Positions 36,577 to 48,300 of a DNA stretch of 64,000 nucleotides are shown here, piece after piece. This stretch comes from Hanleya hanleyi (Eukaryota; Mollusca; Polyplacophora; Lepidopleurida; Hanleyidae). The stretch is taken from contig JAVTVY010057047.1 in NCBI GenBank assembly GCA_036873755.1, positions 1 to 64,000 of the forward strand, written 5' to 3'. Made by a program: the position numbers and the translations under genes. The notes beneath the pieces were generated by a model. It did not search any database. It saw nothing but the letters and a program-made list of their open reading frames with translations, and had not been told where the DNA came from. Each line of letters opens with the position of its first letter. Positions within the stretch are counted from its first letter, which is position 1.

Positions 36577-36850
36577 AAGTGGCGTACCTATAAACAGGTT
36601 CAACGTGGCTGATACCAGTGAACACAATTCATGCTTTGTCCATAGTATCTGCATGAGCAATCACTATATGTGACAGGGCTCAACGAACACAGTTTATTTA
36701 TTGTCCATGGCATAAATATATAAAAGGTTACAACGTAGCTAAGTTTAGTGAACAGAGTGAGCTCATGTTATCTACATGAACAACCACTACGGGGCAGCTG
36801 AATACAGTTTATTGAACAGACAAATATGAACACTTCACATACCACCATTT
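36577..36850. repeat. ~120-bp dimeric tandem array, part 2
   Basis: Continuation of the 34010-34970 array (TATCTGCATGAGCAATCACT, CGAACACAGTTTATTTATTG). Confidence 0.75.
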
Positions 36851-38930
36851 TTTGAGGATCATGATTATAACCAGGACATTGATTGGTAGATCAGTATACA
36901 TGAATGAACCAAAAATTGTTTGTGATGTATATTAAAAGCTTCGATAGTTCACTCTTTGCCCTGCACCAGCAGTTATGGTTGGGACAAGTAGGCACATTGT
37001 ATACTCAAATATATGATTGAAAATATTGTATTCCATACTTTTTCAGGTGTAAAATGTTTGCAATATACGTCATCTATGGTAATTTTGTGGGAAAATTGTG
37101 GTCGTTTGCGTTTTCTGTTTTTTTTTCTAACGGTTTCTTGGCGCTACTTGTGGTAATTGGTGTTGACCGCCTTAACCACCTGTTTTTACCAGTTATCACA
37201 TAATTATGCTAAACCATAGACCGTCTAACTATATCAATACTATACAGCGGCCTTGTACTCATATTGTATTGTATATATGTCTATAGCTGTTCGAGTTAAT
37301 GAATGCAATATTTGCCAATACATAATTACATTTTTTTCAGGGAGTGACATTTAACGACAACTATGGATGGTTTCCAAAAGTCGACAATTACGCCATGTTA
37401 GACTAATTGTTCGGCCAATGTATTAATTGCTGAGTTATTTGTTTATGTAAATAACTCTTAACAAAGGCCATAAATTCTTGTATTTGTTTTGGAATTTTTT
37501 TGAATAATCATGACCGACACTGTCTTTGTTTCCTTCGTCAAGAAGAACTATTACAAAACCTCTAACATACAGGGAACCGTGTAAGGCTGAAAGGACACTC
37601 GTTAAATCGCCGCCGATGTTGGGAAGCTAATTAACGACACAAAAGGTTTCCTCTACATTCTTTTATTCCGTCATGCTTTAAGTCGCCATATTTACAGTTG
37701 CAACCAGTACATTCAACTTTACATTACCGGGGCGATTCGATGCACCGGGAGAGGTGGCGGGGTCGGATGCGGGATATGATTTCACACAAGTTTGCAAATA
37801 AATCCACAAAACAGGCTCAGTAATTGAGAATAAAAAATACCTGGTGTGGAATAAAAATAATTTTAGTTCCTTCCACTCAACAGTCTGAAAATATTTTGGA
37901 AATAAACGTCAAAACGTGTTGTTGTTTTCAGTGGCAACCTGATAGCATTATCAATATTATCAATAACAGGCGTGAAAAGTTGATAATTATACTTGATAAC
38001 GGTAAGGGCTTATTAGTGTATAACGTTGTGTGACCAAAAAAATAAGAAGTGGGTCTCCAGAAAGTCTTATTGAAGTCTTGTGTTAATATAGGTACGAACA
38101 ATTCAATACGAATATATGCCTGCATGGGCTTGGTACTAACGCTGATATTCCAGCTCGTGTCCCTCCGTCCCTTACTTACTTGGTTCCCCAAGGACACTAA
38201 GGGACGTAGAGACACGAGCTGATATATGAGCGTAGGTACTAACAGTGTACAATAACAGTTTTCCAATGTTGATACGAAAAACCTTTTTGAATGACGGTTT
38301 CTTACACATTGTCGGATGGCGTATACATTAAATTTAAACCACAGAATGCCGTAAAGATTAAGGAACGGTATCTGATACTATGAGTGTTGTTGATTTGTCC
38401 AGCCCACACAGCGAATATCTTCACCTCTAGGTGCTTTACTACACTCCTTCTCTATTCAATAAATAGCCGAACAATTGTTATATGTTATCGGCTGTTATCT
38501 GTGACATTGTTTCCCCGTATTGGAATGGTCCGTGACGCAGTTGGACGGATGAAGGGTGGGCGGTGACGTCAGTTAAGACATCTCTGCCTGGCAAGTGTCC
38601 TTTGGCACCTTGTCTTACGTTCGTTTTCATCTGTGCTTATGCTGGTGTCTTGTATTCAACTATAGGGCAGACCAGACTTTCGATATGATAGACAGCCATC
38701 GTACAGTGTTGCCTATATCGCACCATGAATATATACTCGCAATATCTTTGGTGATGATGTGGTACAAAGAAAACCTTGTGAAAATGAATTACTTGAAAGT
38801 GAGAATTGCACGGCAAACATAACACTTTCCAGCAATGCTAGTATTTATTGTTGACGAATATTCTATTTTTCAAAATTAATTTCTGATTTGGAACCACATT
38901 ATACAATTTCTTTGATAGGCAATAGAAGTC
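36851..38930. other. Intergenic; one mini hairpin
   Basis: No gene recognised. A 69-bp hairpin lies at 38152-38220, with 23-bp arms containing CTCGTGTC and GACACGAG and a possible GATAT duplication beside it. Confidence 0.55.
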
Positions 38931-38940
38931 GGCGTATATA

Positions 38941-39108
38941 ACACAAGGCTATTCCATGGATAACAACTTCTTAACTGCTGTGGAGCTGACGTTTCGTTGA
39001 AGATACTTCCAACTTTTTCAAAGCTAATTGGAAAAGTAGGACGTATCTCCAACGAAACGTCAGCTCCACAGCAATAAAGAAGTTGTTATCCATAGAGTAG
39101 CCTTGTGT
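38941..39108. mobile_element. Foldback MITE copy A
   Basis: Inverted halves with GGATAACAACTTCTT, GCTGTGGAGCTGACGTTTCG and GATACTTCC on the left and their complements on the right. The same family as 53530-53706, and both copies share about 35 bp of left flank (TTTGATAGGCA, GGCGTATATAACACA). Confidence 0.85.
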
Positions 39109-39236
39109 CAATTTATACAAGTTCGAAGCTAATTACTGAAGGTATATGAAAATCATAAAACGGCGGTTAGTCATGTACGGTATATATCGGGATTTTTCAT
39201 ATATGGATTATTATCGCAATTATAATATCATTAAAA

Positions 39237-39284
39237 TTTGATCGCTATATATCTAAAATATTGATAAACGCGACGTTAAACCTT

Positions 39285-39331
<47 letters not shown>
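39237..39331 (+). mobile_element. SINE tail with (CT)n tract
   Basis: TCGCTATATATCTAAAATAT, GCGACGTTAAACCTTAATT, then (CT)n at 39288-39331. Reverse-complement relative of 6541-6612. Confidence 0.65.
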
Positions 39332-39334
<3 letters not shown>

Positions 39335-39461
39335 AATATTTGGAAGGGCCAATGTCTCTACCTGAGCTAATTTGATTTGTGAACTATTGCTTTCTCATTT
39401 TAATGTCTCTAGCAACAAATTATACAATCCGGTGACAGGAATAACGTCGGTATTTTTATAC

Positions 39462-41008
39462 GCCCGCCAAAAAGGCGGACGTATTATGTGATGGCGGTTT
39501 CCGTCCGTCTGTCCGTGTGTCCGTGTGTCCGTCCGTCCGTCTGTCCGTCCCCCGTGTCCGGTCTATATCTGGAATACTTTTCTATTTACGGTTCCAATTT
39601 TTGGTGAGTGGATACCCTACGGGGAGACGATGTGTCGCGTACAAAAATGAAGGTCGAGGTCAGAGGTCAAAGGTCACTGTTGCCTAAAATCAGGAAATCA
39701 TTGATCATTGATAGTTTGATATCTACAGTTCTAAGTTTTGGTGAGTGGATGTCCTAGGGGGAAACGATGTGTTGCATACCAAATGTAGGTCGAGGTCAAA
39801 GGTCAGTGGTACCGAAAAATCAGGAAATCATTAAAAATTTCTATTTTTTTGTGAGTGGATTCAATAGGGGGAAATGAAGTGTTGCATACCAAAAGGTCAA
39901 AGGTCAAGGGTCACTGTGTCCCCAAAATTAGGTCAAGGCCGAAGGTCAAGGTCACTGTGACCCCCAAAATTATGAAATTGTTAAAAATCATGATTTTTTG
40001 TCCATTGATACATTGAGGGAAGATGATGTGTCATGTACCAAAATTCAGGTCAAGGTCACTTTGACCCAAAATCAGGAAATCATTAAAACTAGTTTTTTTT
40101 TGTTGTGGCAGTAGATACATTAAGGGACACGATGTGTTACAGACCAAAATGTGGGTCAAATGTCAAGGTCATTGTGACCTCAAATTCAAGAAATCATTGA
40201 AAGAAACATTTTCATATGCCTGTCGAAGAGGAGGTCATGTAATGCGATATTGCGTTCTGTCCAGTCATCCATTAACATTTGTTGTCCATTTGTTGTCTCT
40301 GGTTTCAAGGTATGAATTGATACCAAACTTTGGGTATACCTTACTTGCATGGCAAAGAGGAGCCATATTCATTTTGAGATCAATTTGTCAAAGACCAAGG
40401 TCACAGTCCCCCAAAACTGAATCAAGTTTAGCTAACTATATGCGTTAGGTTGGAATATTCAGAGTTGTCTCCCCTACATGTATATGGCATTTGTCCTGTG
40501 GAGTTGTCTCCTATGTTTGATACATGTAAGAAACAGCTACATTCAGTTAAACTGTTGTGAAATATAAACCGTACATTTATTAATTTAACGAGGAGAGGGG
40601 TCCTTTATGAACTTATACCTGTTTATTAACTCAAGAACAAAGGTTTACTCCATCACTTTCTTCACATTTTTCTTCCTTCATGAACAATTTTCTCTCGCCT
40701 GAAAGGAATTCATTTGAAGGGAAACTACTATTTTCTTGTGTTTGACTATTGTCGATTTCAGTGTGGGATATGCGAGCTTTCAGCTCTTGTTTCAAGGTCA
40801 CCTAGTTACCAAGAGTTGAGACCATTTTAGTTTATCATTCAATATAAGATGTGAAATATGTTACATTCTCACAAGCACAAAATCGTAGACCGTTCTCTGG
40901 ATTGCTAGCTACCAATTGGGATCAAGGCCATTAAACAACCTTGAAATTCAGACCAGTGTAATTCCAGATATATGGGCGTATATTGAAGCCCCATGGGCTC
41001 TTGTTTGG
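39462..41008 (+). repeat. 'cgcccgcc' dispersed repeat with AGGTCA-rich tandem units
   Basis: Opens TACGCCCGCCAAAAAGGCGG then a (GTCC) run. 39595-40205 carries about five degenerate 100-150-bp units (GTGAGTGGAT, GATGTGTTGCATACC, AGGTCAAAGGTCA, ATCAGGAAATCATTAAAA). It ends near ATGGGCGTATATTG. I know this style of repeat from molluscan genomes. Confidence 0.75.
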
Positions 41009-42131
41009 TTTTGCGGCTGTAAATTAGATTGAATTCAGGTAAACATTAATATATTATCAAACATAGCAGTGTTCAATGACCCTGTTACAGGCGGAGACTT
41101 GGCACGTGCGTGGAAGAAGAGAATTGTGTGTTGACCAACGTCCGATTGTTCACTTCTAATATGGGCGTGAAGAAGGACTTGAGCTCAGCGGAACGATCAA
41201 GGAACAGCACCCGCACAATCAAGGACCAGCAATTGACATAACTATACAGTTTAAAGTCAATCGATTCTGCTGGTGTATTGGGCTATCAACACCTTATAAG
41301 CTACCAGTGGATGTCAAATATTGAAAACTGCCATATTGTGACATATTTTTCTATCAGAGATTGTCACATTATCCTTCGAGAGAAAAAATATATAGTTAAA
41401 AAAAACTTCTTTTTATTCAGACAAATAGGAATATTTATACTCTTAAGGTTTAACTTTCAGTTATCAGTTGTTTATCAAAATTTTTCAAAATGGAACGAAT
41501 TATATCGAATACATTCCATCGAACTTATACTAATTCTCCAATCCACAAAAGATACATGTTTTATGTAAAACATTTTAGTGCCGATGATAATACAGTGCAG
41601 TCAAATGTATCGATTTTTATCAAAATTGATTAATTTTTATTTCAATTAAAACAAATGATGAAGTATTCCTCCTTAAACTCAATTGTTTGATAGCCAAATC
41701 AGGACGAGATTCTAAGGTGTAATCTATTCCTACTGAATAAATCCACCACACGCCCGTGTTAAGATTATTTCATTTCCTTATGCTAAAAACAATAACTAAT
41801 CGATGAATTCGTCATAGAAAATATAGAGATCTTATGCTAACTGTATATACCTGCCATCGCGATGGCGAAAAGTTTATAAGACAAAACCGGTCGTTATTGA
41901 ATTAATTGATCTATAACGACAATAGCTCGCTGGCAAGATGGAAACCGCATTTAAGCTGATCAGAACAAAGTTTTCCTGGCAAGCTGAATATGACCTTTGT
42001 AGAAAGTTATGTTTGTTCGTGCATATGGTTTATGATCGATGGCACTATCCAATCAATGCTGTCTCCTCGTCGTTTGTGTAAAGTGATGGGGCCTGTTTGG
42101 CTTGGTGGCCACCTGTGAAGTTCCCACCCCC
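41009..42131. other. dsf upstream region
   Basis: No gene recognised. The last 300 bp, less AT-rich, is the likely dsf proximal promoter. It includes ATGACCTTTGTAG (about 41989), a receptor half-site-like word. Confidence 0.4.
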
Positions 42132-42138
42132 TATAAAA
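42132..42138 (+). promoter_or_regulatory. dsf: TATA box of dsf
   Basis: TATAAAA in a CCCCTATAAAACC context, 81 nt before the proposed start ATG, implying transcription start near 42160 and a 5' UTR of roughly 55-60 nt. A CCAAT (about 42049) and an E-box CACCTG (about 42111) lie just upstream. Motif-based only. Confidence 0.6.
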
Positions 42139-42218
42139 CCGGGCTCGGGGCAAATAAAGCGCATCTAATCCAAAGTGGAAGGAGAAACGATCGCTCATTT
42201 ACCTTCGAGTCACAGTCC

Positions 42219-42369
42219 ATGTCCAAAGTGGAGAACGGGTCACAAGTGAAACAGTTATCAACGAAGACGGGCTCATTTCTTGGAAGATTTTCTTTAAAGA
42301 AGAAGAACAATTCCGGGGTTTTCTCTGGAAGATCCAAAATGTCAGGCGGACGAAACGGGCCAGTTAAAA
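42219..42369 (+). CDS. dsf: dsf exon 1 (N-terminal region)
   Basis: The first in-frame ATG downstream of the TATA box is 42219, giving [20 protein letters not shown] and a Lys/Arg/Ser-rich N-terminus. A second in-frame ATG at 42339 (MSGGRNG) is possible. The frame is open upstream, but that part lies at or before the TATA box. The donor is GTAAGT at 42370, phase 1. It encodes no known domain. Confidence 0.75.
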
Positions 42370-45300
42370 GTAAGTATTTAATTTCAATCTCGCATTCTGT
42401 TGATTTGTTAATTCATGTGATCAATGATATATGCAATTGATTTGAAACAATACATGGTTAATACGTTTGATTTGGCTGCTACTAAAAAAAATTGCCTTAA
42501 TATTTTGAGAATTATTTGGTAATTTTCAAGAACATGATATTGAACCAACGGAACGGACTTTCGGGGTAACGAAACTAAGTTCACCGGATCAAGTGTTTCT
42601 CACCAGAATATGAAGTCACAACCTTGAAATTGGTAATTGTTTAATTATAAATATATATTTTTTATAACGGACGAAATAATGCTTGAATTAAGGGTCATAT
42701 ATAGCAGCATAACTATTAGTTCAAGGTGAAAATCTTCGGATTCATGACAGCATGGACATATAGTCCATATTCTGAATTGACATTTATGAATCATTGGAAT
42801 TTTGAGATATTCAAGAGAGAAATTGAGTTAACTAACACAGCTGTCCTGGAATTATTCTTCTGCAACCGCGATTACTTAAAGTAAATAGGTGATCACTTAA
42901 CCAACGCTTCACTCTCTCCTTCCAATCAACACAAACTACTGCCATGAAACGATTTTGAGATTTTTTTATGAAAAATGTAAACTATAGAAAAGTGTTATTG
43001 GTTCACAATTTCCATGAAACTTAATGAATATAAGAATAATTTATCAAATAAATTTTGTTTCATAGAAATAATTTTGTTTAAATTTTTGCAACGTAATTTT
43101 GTTTTAATTAAACGGTGGCCACTTATGGTTATTTCGAGTCATTTCCAAACGATATTGCATGGTCACAGGAAAGTATTTGTGAGCTTTTTTGTATATTTTT
43201 GTTTTCATTTCTTTTTTTTTAAATTAATCTGTTAAGATGGATACTTTTGTCTATAATTTGAACTGTCATTCCAAATATCGGTCAAAAAGACTTTCGGACG
43301 AGTTGACGTCTGACAACACTGTGATAGCATTTGGTAAATCTTAACTCAAATTTAATTTGGATTCCAGTTCTTAGCTCTTTATCACATAGCGTAACGTGAC
43401 GTGCAGAAGATCCCAGAAAAAATGTCCCTTTTCGTATGTTTCTCTTTAGAAATACATATCTTTCCTACCGGACACCAGCTAATACACCCAAAGATACCCG
43501 TTGTACAATCCCATGCAGTCCTAGGAAATAGTACTTTTCCAGAGGGACTGCAACTCACCCATGGGTGCATGTTAGGAAAACAAGTAACATATGGAACTGA
43601 AATTCCTAACGGACTGAATTTCCTGTTACATTTTTAGGTGAACTGTATACATATCGGCATTATCTCATTTTTATTTTAAATAAGTCTATTTAAATAAGTC
43701 TATTATAATTAAGTAACTGTGGATGATTACTTAGCTCTCTACGTTGCGTGCAAATATATGGATTATGTTTGTCGCCACGAATTCGTTCAACGGTGACTTC
43801 GAACACATTTGCTGGAGAGCATACTGGTGTATACAAAAACGTTAGACGTTATTTTCTGAAGCAAATGAATTTATATTTTTATTCTTATTTTATAATGGAT
43901 TTCATTATCTAGTCTGCACGGATTGTTCCATTCATTTAATCGACAGCAAAACATTATAATTTCAATAAAACCCGAGTAGTAATTTATCTCATGCAAATTT
44001 ATCGATACGCCTATATAAGCACATGCAACCCAGTCAGGTGGATTTTATAGGTGACTTGACTGAATTTCGAAAGTTTAACTTTGGAAGAAGTTTGATTTCC
44101 TCAATGATAATGTCCCATGCATTTAGCATTAAAAAATAGACGTTTTACTCTCATCTAGACTTAGCATTATTAGTGGGCGGGGCGTTGAGGCCTAGCTACT
44201 ATCATTTCACTGAGGTTAGCCAGCTGGCATTCCCAACAATATATGGTTCAATTTGAAATGTCATGAAAATTCTACTTCTATTCTGATGACCCCCGGTGAC
44301 GTCATGTCGGAAAGTAGCCACAAGGTTTACTTTTTTCACTCTCAGATTCTATCAAAACCTTTGATCTCTAAATTTTCAAGATTGAATGTCCAGTCTGATA
44401 GACTGAATTTTGTCCTCTGTACCAATCTCCTCATATTAGAATCATAGTGATCCTTTAGATTGAAAATCGAGATTGGAAATCGTAATCTATAATAGATTGA
44501 CTTTTGAAGACGTTGAACTGACGTTTGAATCTAAATAAGATTCATTTAATTCTTTTGTTATCAAACACATTCAAATATTTCCAACTGCTTGCGATTATTG
44601 GAATTTCAGTTTTGTTAAATTTAATTAGTTAAGAGAGTATAGAATATGACAGAAACTATTATATTAAAATAGAGCTGTTTCATGCAGACGTTGTAATGCA
44701 ACCATATTGATTTCACGGACGTGCCTTTCCAAATAGATTTATGCAAAAGGCTCAATATTACCCCGATAACATATAAAGTCTGAATATTCAGATAGTTTTC
44801 TGGCTGGTTATATTCCGGAGAGGCAGATAATTATTCCAGTGTGTGTGGGTGTTTTTTTTGGGGGGGGGGGGCGGCGTTCCTTGCCAAGGTTATATTTATT
44901 AGGGGCCAGACTACTATAGCTAGAGACAGGACAATCATTCCGGACGAGAATCATAGTGATCCTTTAGATTGGAAATCGTAATCTATAATAGATTGACTTT
45001 TGAAGACGTTGAACTGACGTTTGAATCTAAATAAGATTCATTTAATTCTTTTGTTATCAAACACATTCAAATATTTCCAACTGCTTGGGATTATTGGGAT
45101 TTCAGTTTAGTTAAATTTAATTAGTTAAGAGAGTATAGAATATGACAGAAACTATTATATTAAAATAGAGCTGTTTCATGCAGACGTTGTAATGCAACCA
45201 TATTGATTTCACGGACGTGCCTTTCCAAATAGATTTATGCAAAAGGCTCAATATTACCCCGATAACATATAAAGTCTGAATATTCAGATAGTTTTCTGGC

Positions 45301-48300
45301 TGGTTATATTAGTCGACAAGTCACATTTTATCCGAATTTCCAGTATGGGAAAGAAATTCTGATATCAGTCAGAGGGAAACGTTATGAGGTCGTAAGAAAA
45401 GTTTTCTTTACAACATAATTAACCAAGTATTATTCATGTCCCAAGAGTCGTGTGTAGAGTTGGTCCCACTTAACCCAGGATTTAGGGGTCTTATCTCGTG
45501 TATAATACAAGTTCATCATGGTGTTCATATGAACAGTCACCTGAGATACAATTTACTCAAGAAAACGACTCGGAATTTCATTTGGATTAAAGAATACGGA
45601 TTTGAGGATATGAATATCATGATGTCTTGTTGGCAACATGTTCACGAAAATGTTGACCGTTTCTCTCTTTCAAAACACTATATGTGTTTATATATATATA
45701 TGTATTTAGGTTATGCCTGCTTGAAATTTGGTGCTAATGGTGTCTTATAGATACGCAGTCTTATAGATACGGTCTTATAGATACGGTATTTCGATTACGA
45801 ATGAGGAAATTCTCGACGACTGACCACTGAATGTCGCATCTAACCCTTCTATGTACAATATTTTGAATGTGCTGTAATCGAAGGGCCTATATCTGATATA
45901 TCTGATATATAAGATCGAAAAATCTCTGTTTGCATGTTATTTTCAGAACATTATTCTTTTTCTAGCTATGACCGAAAGTTGACATTTTTACTGTATTCTG
46001 TGAATCGAAACACTTTCAGAAGTGCAAATTTGCTAAATGAAATTATAAACAAAATTCAATGAAGATCTATAACTTTTTCTCTCAGTGTTGTTCTATATGA
46101 GGTTAAACTAAACGCCCTAATTCAATTTTAAGGGGAATTTCGGATAATTTGTTAACATTTGATAACTATATCCGACTTTGCTGCATTTAGCGAAATAGAA
46201 AACCGGATTCCTGGACAATTTGACAACGTTTCCTCGCAATGGCATTGAGGTATACTTTCCCTAAAGAAATTTGCAATATTTGCGGAGGGCGGATGATCAT
46301 TCATAGGGATGGATGATTCTCGAGGCTATATCTCAATTCTGGAGGTCTGACTTTAATTTCCGGCATTATTTGGATCAGCATTTTTGTGAGCCGCAGACTA
46401 TCGTTTCTGTGATATATGGGTAATGGAGGTTGCCCTGTTGTACAAACTCCTGCTAAGGCGGAATTCCATTCCTGGATGCCAGGCCGTTCATGTACGTGGC
46501 GAGACAACTTTCCTGAGATGAAATGTTATTCTTATGAGCCGGACTATTATTCAAGACCGGACTACTATTTTTTAGGGCCGGACAATCTTCGTAGAAGGCA
46601 GAACACCATTCCTGTATGCTTGGGGTGGGACATCTTCACGACTTCAAGGTTTTAGCGAGGATGGGGGGTGAGATAGTATCGGTAGGGGAGGCTTAGGATG
46701 ATCTGGTAGCTAAGAGTGTCCGGTTTCTATATTCTAACGCAGCTCTATACTTTTCTACACCTTAAAGATAAGTGTCCGTCCGTCGCTTCTCTAGAAAAAG
46801 AACACTCTTAGCCAGGATTTAGCCTTCACACCGGCTCAGGGCCGGACAATCTTCATAAGAGGCAGAACACCTTTCCTGCATGGAGTGCGAACATCTGTAG
46901 GGGTCGGACTATTGTTGAAGACCGGACTACCCTTCGTGATGGCCGGACAATTTTCATAAGAGGCAGAACACCGGTCCTGCATGGGGTGCGATACCATCTG
47001 TAAGTGTCTGACTATTATTGAAAGCAGAACTACCATTATTGAGGGCTGGACAATCTTCATAACAGGCAGAAAACCATTCCTTCCGATGAAATATTATTCT
47101 TAGGGGCCCGGCTATTATGAAGGGCGGACTACCATTTCTGGTGGTTGAAACTCCATTCCTGGCGCCAAACAAACATTCCATTGGGCCAGACCACCATTCC
47201 GGAGAGGCAGATCATTATTCCAGTGTGGGTGGGGTTTTTTTTTGGGGGGGGGGGGGGCATTCCTTGCCAAGGTTATAATTATTAGGGGCCAGACTACTAT
47301 AGCTAGAGACAGGACAATCATTCCGGACGAGTTTTGGAAACCGGAATATATCATTGTTACGGCCATAAACAACATTCAGTGTCAGAATTTCGCTCCCCAT
47401 GCTGGGTTCATTTAATAGCCAATACAATTGAGGGATTCTCAACATTTAGCAGCTAAGGCCTATATTCAATTAATAAAGTTTCCGAATTATGCTGTTATTA
47501 GCATAGTTCATTACTTTGATTATCCACAATATGCAGTATTTAAAAGCTCGAAATATGCGCAGATATGGTATATGGTTGTAAATTAGGAGCAATTCTCTCA
47601 GCTGGGTTAAAAGATGGGACCCGGACATTTATTCCCACCGGACAATCTTTCCTTTTACACCAGGTTCTATACTCCGATATAGAATTCCCATGTATTTCCG
47701 GACATAGACCGTAATGCTAAGTATCATTCATTCATCCATTTTTTTTTCAAATATTTTGTTTTTCTTTTATTGCTGAGATTAGACCTTGATTATCGGTCAT
47801 AATTCTTCGCATTTACTCGGGTATATAGTTTAAAATAACAAGCGGGGCTTGGCAGTGAAAAATTTGTAATTAAAACTCTGATCCCAATTAGCCTGGGTAA
47901 ATACGTCTGACATGAGATCGGTTATGTGAACAGCTCCCAAAGAGCCCCGCCCTCAAGTAGCCGAGTAAAGGGTCCAGGAGTGTGTTCAATATCTCAAGCA
48001 AACAAATTATCCGCCCATCGGATATGACTTGCTGTCGTTTTTATCACTGGGAAGCGAACACGCAATACGAGGTAGATACTTTAGATGTAGAGAGGGCTTG
48101 TTGTATGATTATTCTATAACATGCGAGCGCGTGTGTATGCCAAACGTGACACGGGAAGGAATTTTCGTCATATTTCATCGGGCCGCCTGTCAATTTCTCT
48201 AGCAAAAGCTAAAATTAAAGTGATCGACACGCCGAGGAAAAAAAATAAAAAGCGGTCTTTGTTGTGAATAAAGCAAGCAGAAAGGCACTAGTAACGGCAA

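Noticed and set aside
34010..36850. CRISPR-like regular array
   Set aside because: Units are degenerate, about 120 bp, without unique spacers, in eukaryotic DNA; this is a satellite-like repeat.
42102..42218. Upstream extension of dsf exon 1 ORF
   Set aside because: The frame is open, but there is no ATG and it overlaps the TATA box; the first in-frame ATG is 42219.
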